Part shown: in pieces, positions 63,203 through 64,000 of the stretch
Layout of the letters: each line of letters opens with the position of its first letter
How positions within the stretch are numbered: position 1 is the first letter of the stretch
The notes under the pieces: generated by a model
Databases searched by the model: none
The model's input: only the letters and a program-made list of their open reading frames with translations
What the model was told of the DNA's origin: nothing
Program-made: the position numbers and the translations under genes
NCBI RefSeq assembly: GCF_000721605.1
Contig: NZ_JOIZ01000019.1
Location: 248,001-312,000 of the forward strand
Direction: 5' to 3'
DNA from: Streptomyces sp. NRRL S-37
GTDB lineage: Bacteria > Actinomycetota > Actinomycetes > Streptomycetales > Streptomycetaceae
DNA: 64,000 bases

Positions 63203-64000
63203 TCAGGATTTGGTGACGGTCGCCTTGTCGATCACGACCGTCGCGTTGGGCGCCCCGTCACCCGCTCCGGTGTTCTCCCCGGCGTCGGCGATCTTCTTCA
63301 GCACCTTCATGCCGGCGTCCGAGATGGTCCCGAACGGGGTGTAGCTGGGCGGAAGCTGACTGTCCTGGTAGACCAGGAAGAACTGGCTGCCACCGCTGTT
63401 CGCCTGCCCGGTGTTGGCCATCGCGACCGTGCCCGCCGGGTAGATGTTGTCCTTCAGGCTTTTGTCCTTCAGGTTCTCGTCCGGGATCGTGTAGCCGGGA
63501 CCGCCGGTGCCGGTGCCCGTCGGGTCACCGCACTGCAGCACGTAGATGCCACTCGTGGTGAGCCGGTGGCACTTGCTGTGGTCGAAGTAGCCCTTCTTCG
63601 CCAGGAAGTCGAACGAGTTGACCGTGTGCGGGGCCGCCGACGCCTTCAGCGCCACGTCGATCCCGCCACAGGTCGTGTCCAGCTTCAGCGTGTACTTCGC
63701 CGACTTGTCGATGGCGACCGCCGGCTCCTTCTTCCAGGTCTCCGTCTTGACCTTGCCCTCGGCGGGCTTGTCGCACGGGTCCGGAGCCTTGCTGGTCGGC
63801 GCGGCGCTCGGCGTGACCTCCGCGTTCGCGTTGGTCTTGTCGTCGCCCTGCTCCAGCGCCCCGGTCGCGTACAGCGCGCCGCTGCCCACGAGGACCACAC
63901 CGAGCACGGACGCGATCACCGAGTTGCGCACCCGCGACTTCCGCCGTGCTTCGGTGCGCCGCTGCTGCTGCCGCAAGAACTTCTCCCGGGCGAGCTGACG
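63203..64000 (-). CDS. Membrane-anchored cyclophilin, 5' end outside window
   Basis: Peptidyl-prolyl isomerase. Frame is open to the window edge (RQLAREKFLRQQQRRTEAR), so the start is beyond 64000. A basic cytoplasmic end, one helix (SVIASVLGVVLVGSGALYA), then a Thr/Ala/Pro linker and the cyclophilin domain (SFDFLAKKGYFDHSKCHRL, TVAMANTGQANSGGSQFFLVYQ, YTPFGTISDAG). Probably extracellular. The Cys residues (PDPCDKP, TTCGG, KCHRL, LQCGD) could form disulfides. Confidence 0.88.
   Translation of the reverse strand, partial: RQLAREKFLRQQQRRTEARRKSRVRNSVIASVLGVVLVGSGALYATGALEQGDDKTNANAEVTPSAAPTSKAPDPCDKPAEGKVKTETWKKEPAVAIDKSAKYTLKLDTTCGGIDVALKASAAPHTVNSFDFLAKKGYFDHSKCHRLTTSGIYVLQCGDPTGTGTGGPGYTIPDENLKDKSLKDNIYPAGTVAMANTGQANSGGSQFFLVYQDSQLPPSYTPFGTISDAGMKVLKKIADAGENTGAGDGAPNATVVIDKATVTKS

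Overview
The window is a 64 kb piece of a high-GC actinomycete chromosome, almost certainly Streptomyces. The signs are very strong third-position G/C bias, frequent GTG and TTG starts, 4-base ATGA/GTGA overlaps, many short-leader or leaderless promoters, a clear ssgB (an SsgA-like sporulation protein limited to morphologically complex actinomycetes), and a core gene order that from memory matches the ssgB-to-relA part of the S. coelicolor chromosome. The block thrS, HIT protein, pgsA, acyltransferase, pimA, pdxS, pdxT, yebC, ruvCAB is also shared with mycobacteria. No prophage, insertion sequence or CRISPR array was seen, so this is mainly core chromosome with a few variable inserts.

Layout. 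1-5.7 kb: end of an MFS exporter, a PlsC-type acyltransferase, a Tat-exported glycerophosphodiesterase with Pho-box-like repeats upstream, a small ECF-like sigma factor, an acetyltransferase, three small minus-strand genes and a HAD phosphatase. 5.7-8.9 kb: a methionine ABC importer (metN-metI-metQ) preceded by two tiny Cys/Met-ending upstream ORFs. 9.0-17.5 kb: cobalamin and siroheme genes, cobL, a very long fused bluB-cobT and a cysG-like bifunctional enzyme, followed by an rRNA methyltransferase. 17.5-21.3 kb: a Ser/Thr kinase and small proteins. 21.3-21.8 kb: five tRNA genes on the minus strand (three Val-GAC, Cys, Gly). 22-24.7 kb: pabB-like and pabC, then a double-GNAT protein. 24.7-28.6 kb: a DsbA-like protein, small membrane proteins, a CGNR zinc-finger protein, ssgB and a PGPGW membrane protein.

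28.6-36.3 kb: a sugar-utilisation operon (solute-binding protein, two permeases, YesL-like membrane protein, secreted exo-rhamnogalacturonan-lyase-like enzyme) plus an SRPBCC gene, bounded by two identical tRNA-Val(CAC) genes in direct orientation. A good promoter with LacI-type operators at its start point precedes it. 36.3-39.1 kb: an exonuclease and an uncharacterised overlapping pair, a DUF4365 putative nuclease and an unknown protein with a predicted beta-barrel tail. 39.1-54.8 kb: thrS, a HIT phosphorylase, an unknown membrane protein, an EF-G paralogue, the phosphatidylinositol mannoside operon, pdxS-pdxT, yebC and ruvCAB. 54.9-64 kb: yajC-secD-secF-apt-relA, ending in a 21-bp convergent terminator, then a DUF349 protein and a cyclophilin cut by the window edge.

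The most interesting signals are the sulfur-amino-acid leader peptides before metNIQ, the roughly 690-residue repetitive arm on BluB-CobT, the DUF4365/unknown pair, the tRNA-bounded sugar island, and several families of dispersed intergenic palindromes. The 3' third of yebC is replaced by unrelated sequence ending in G/C homopolymers, which is most likely an assembly fault.
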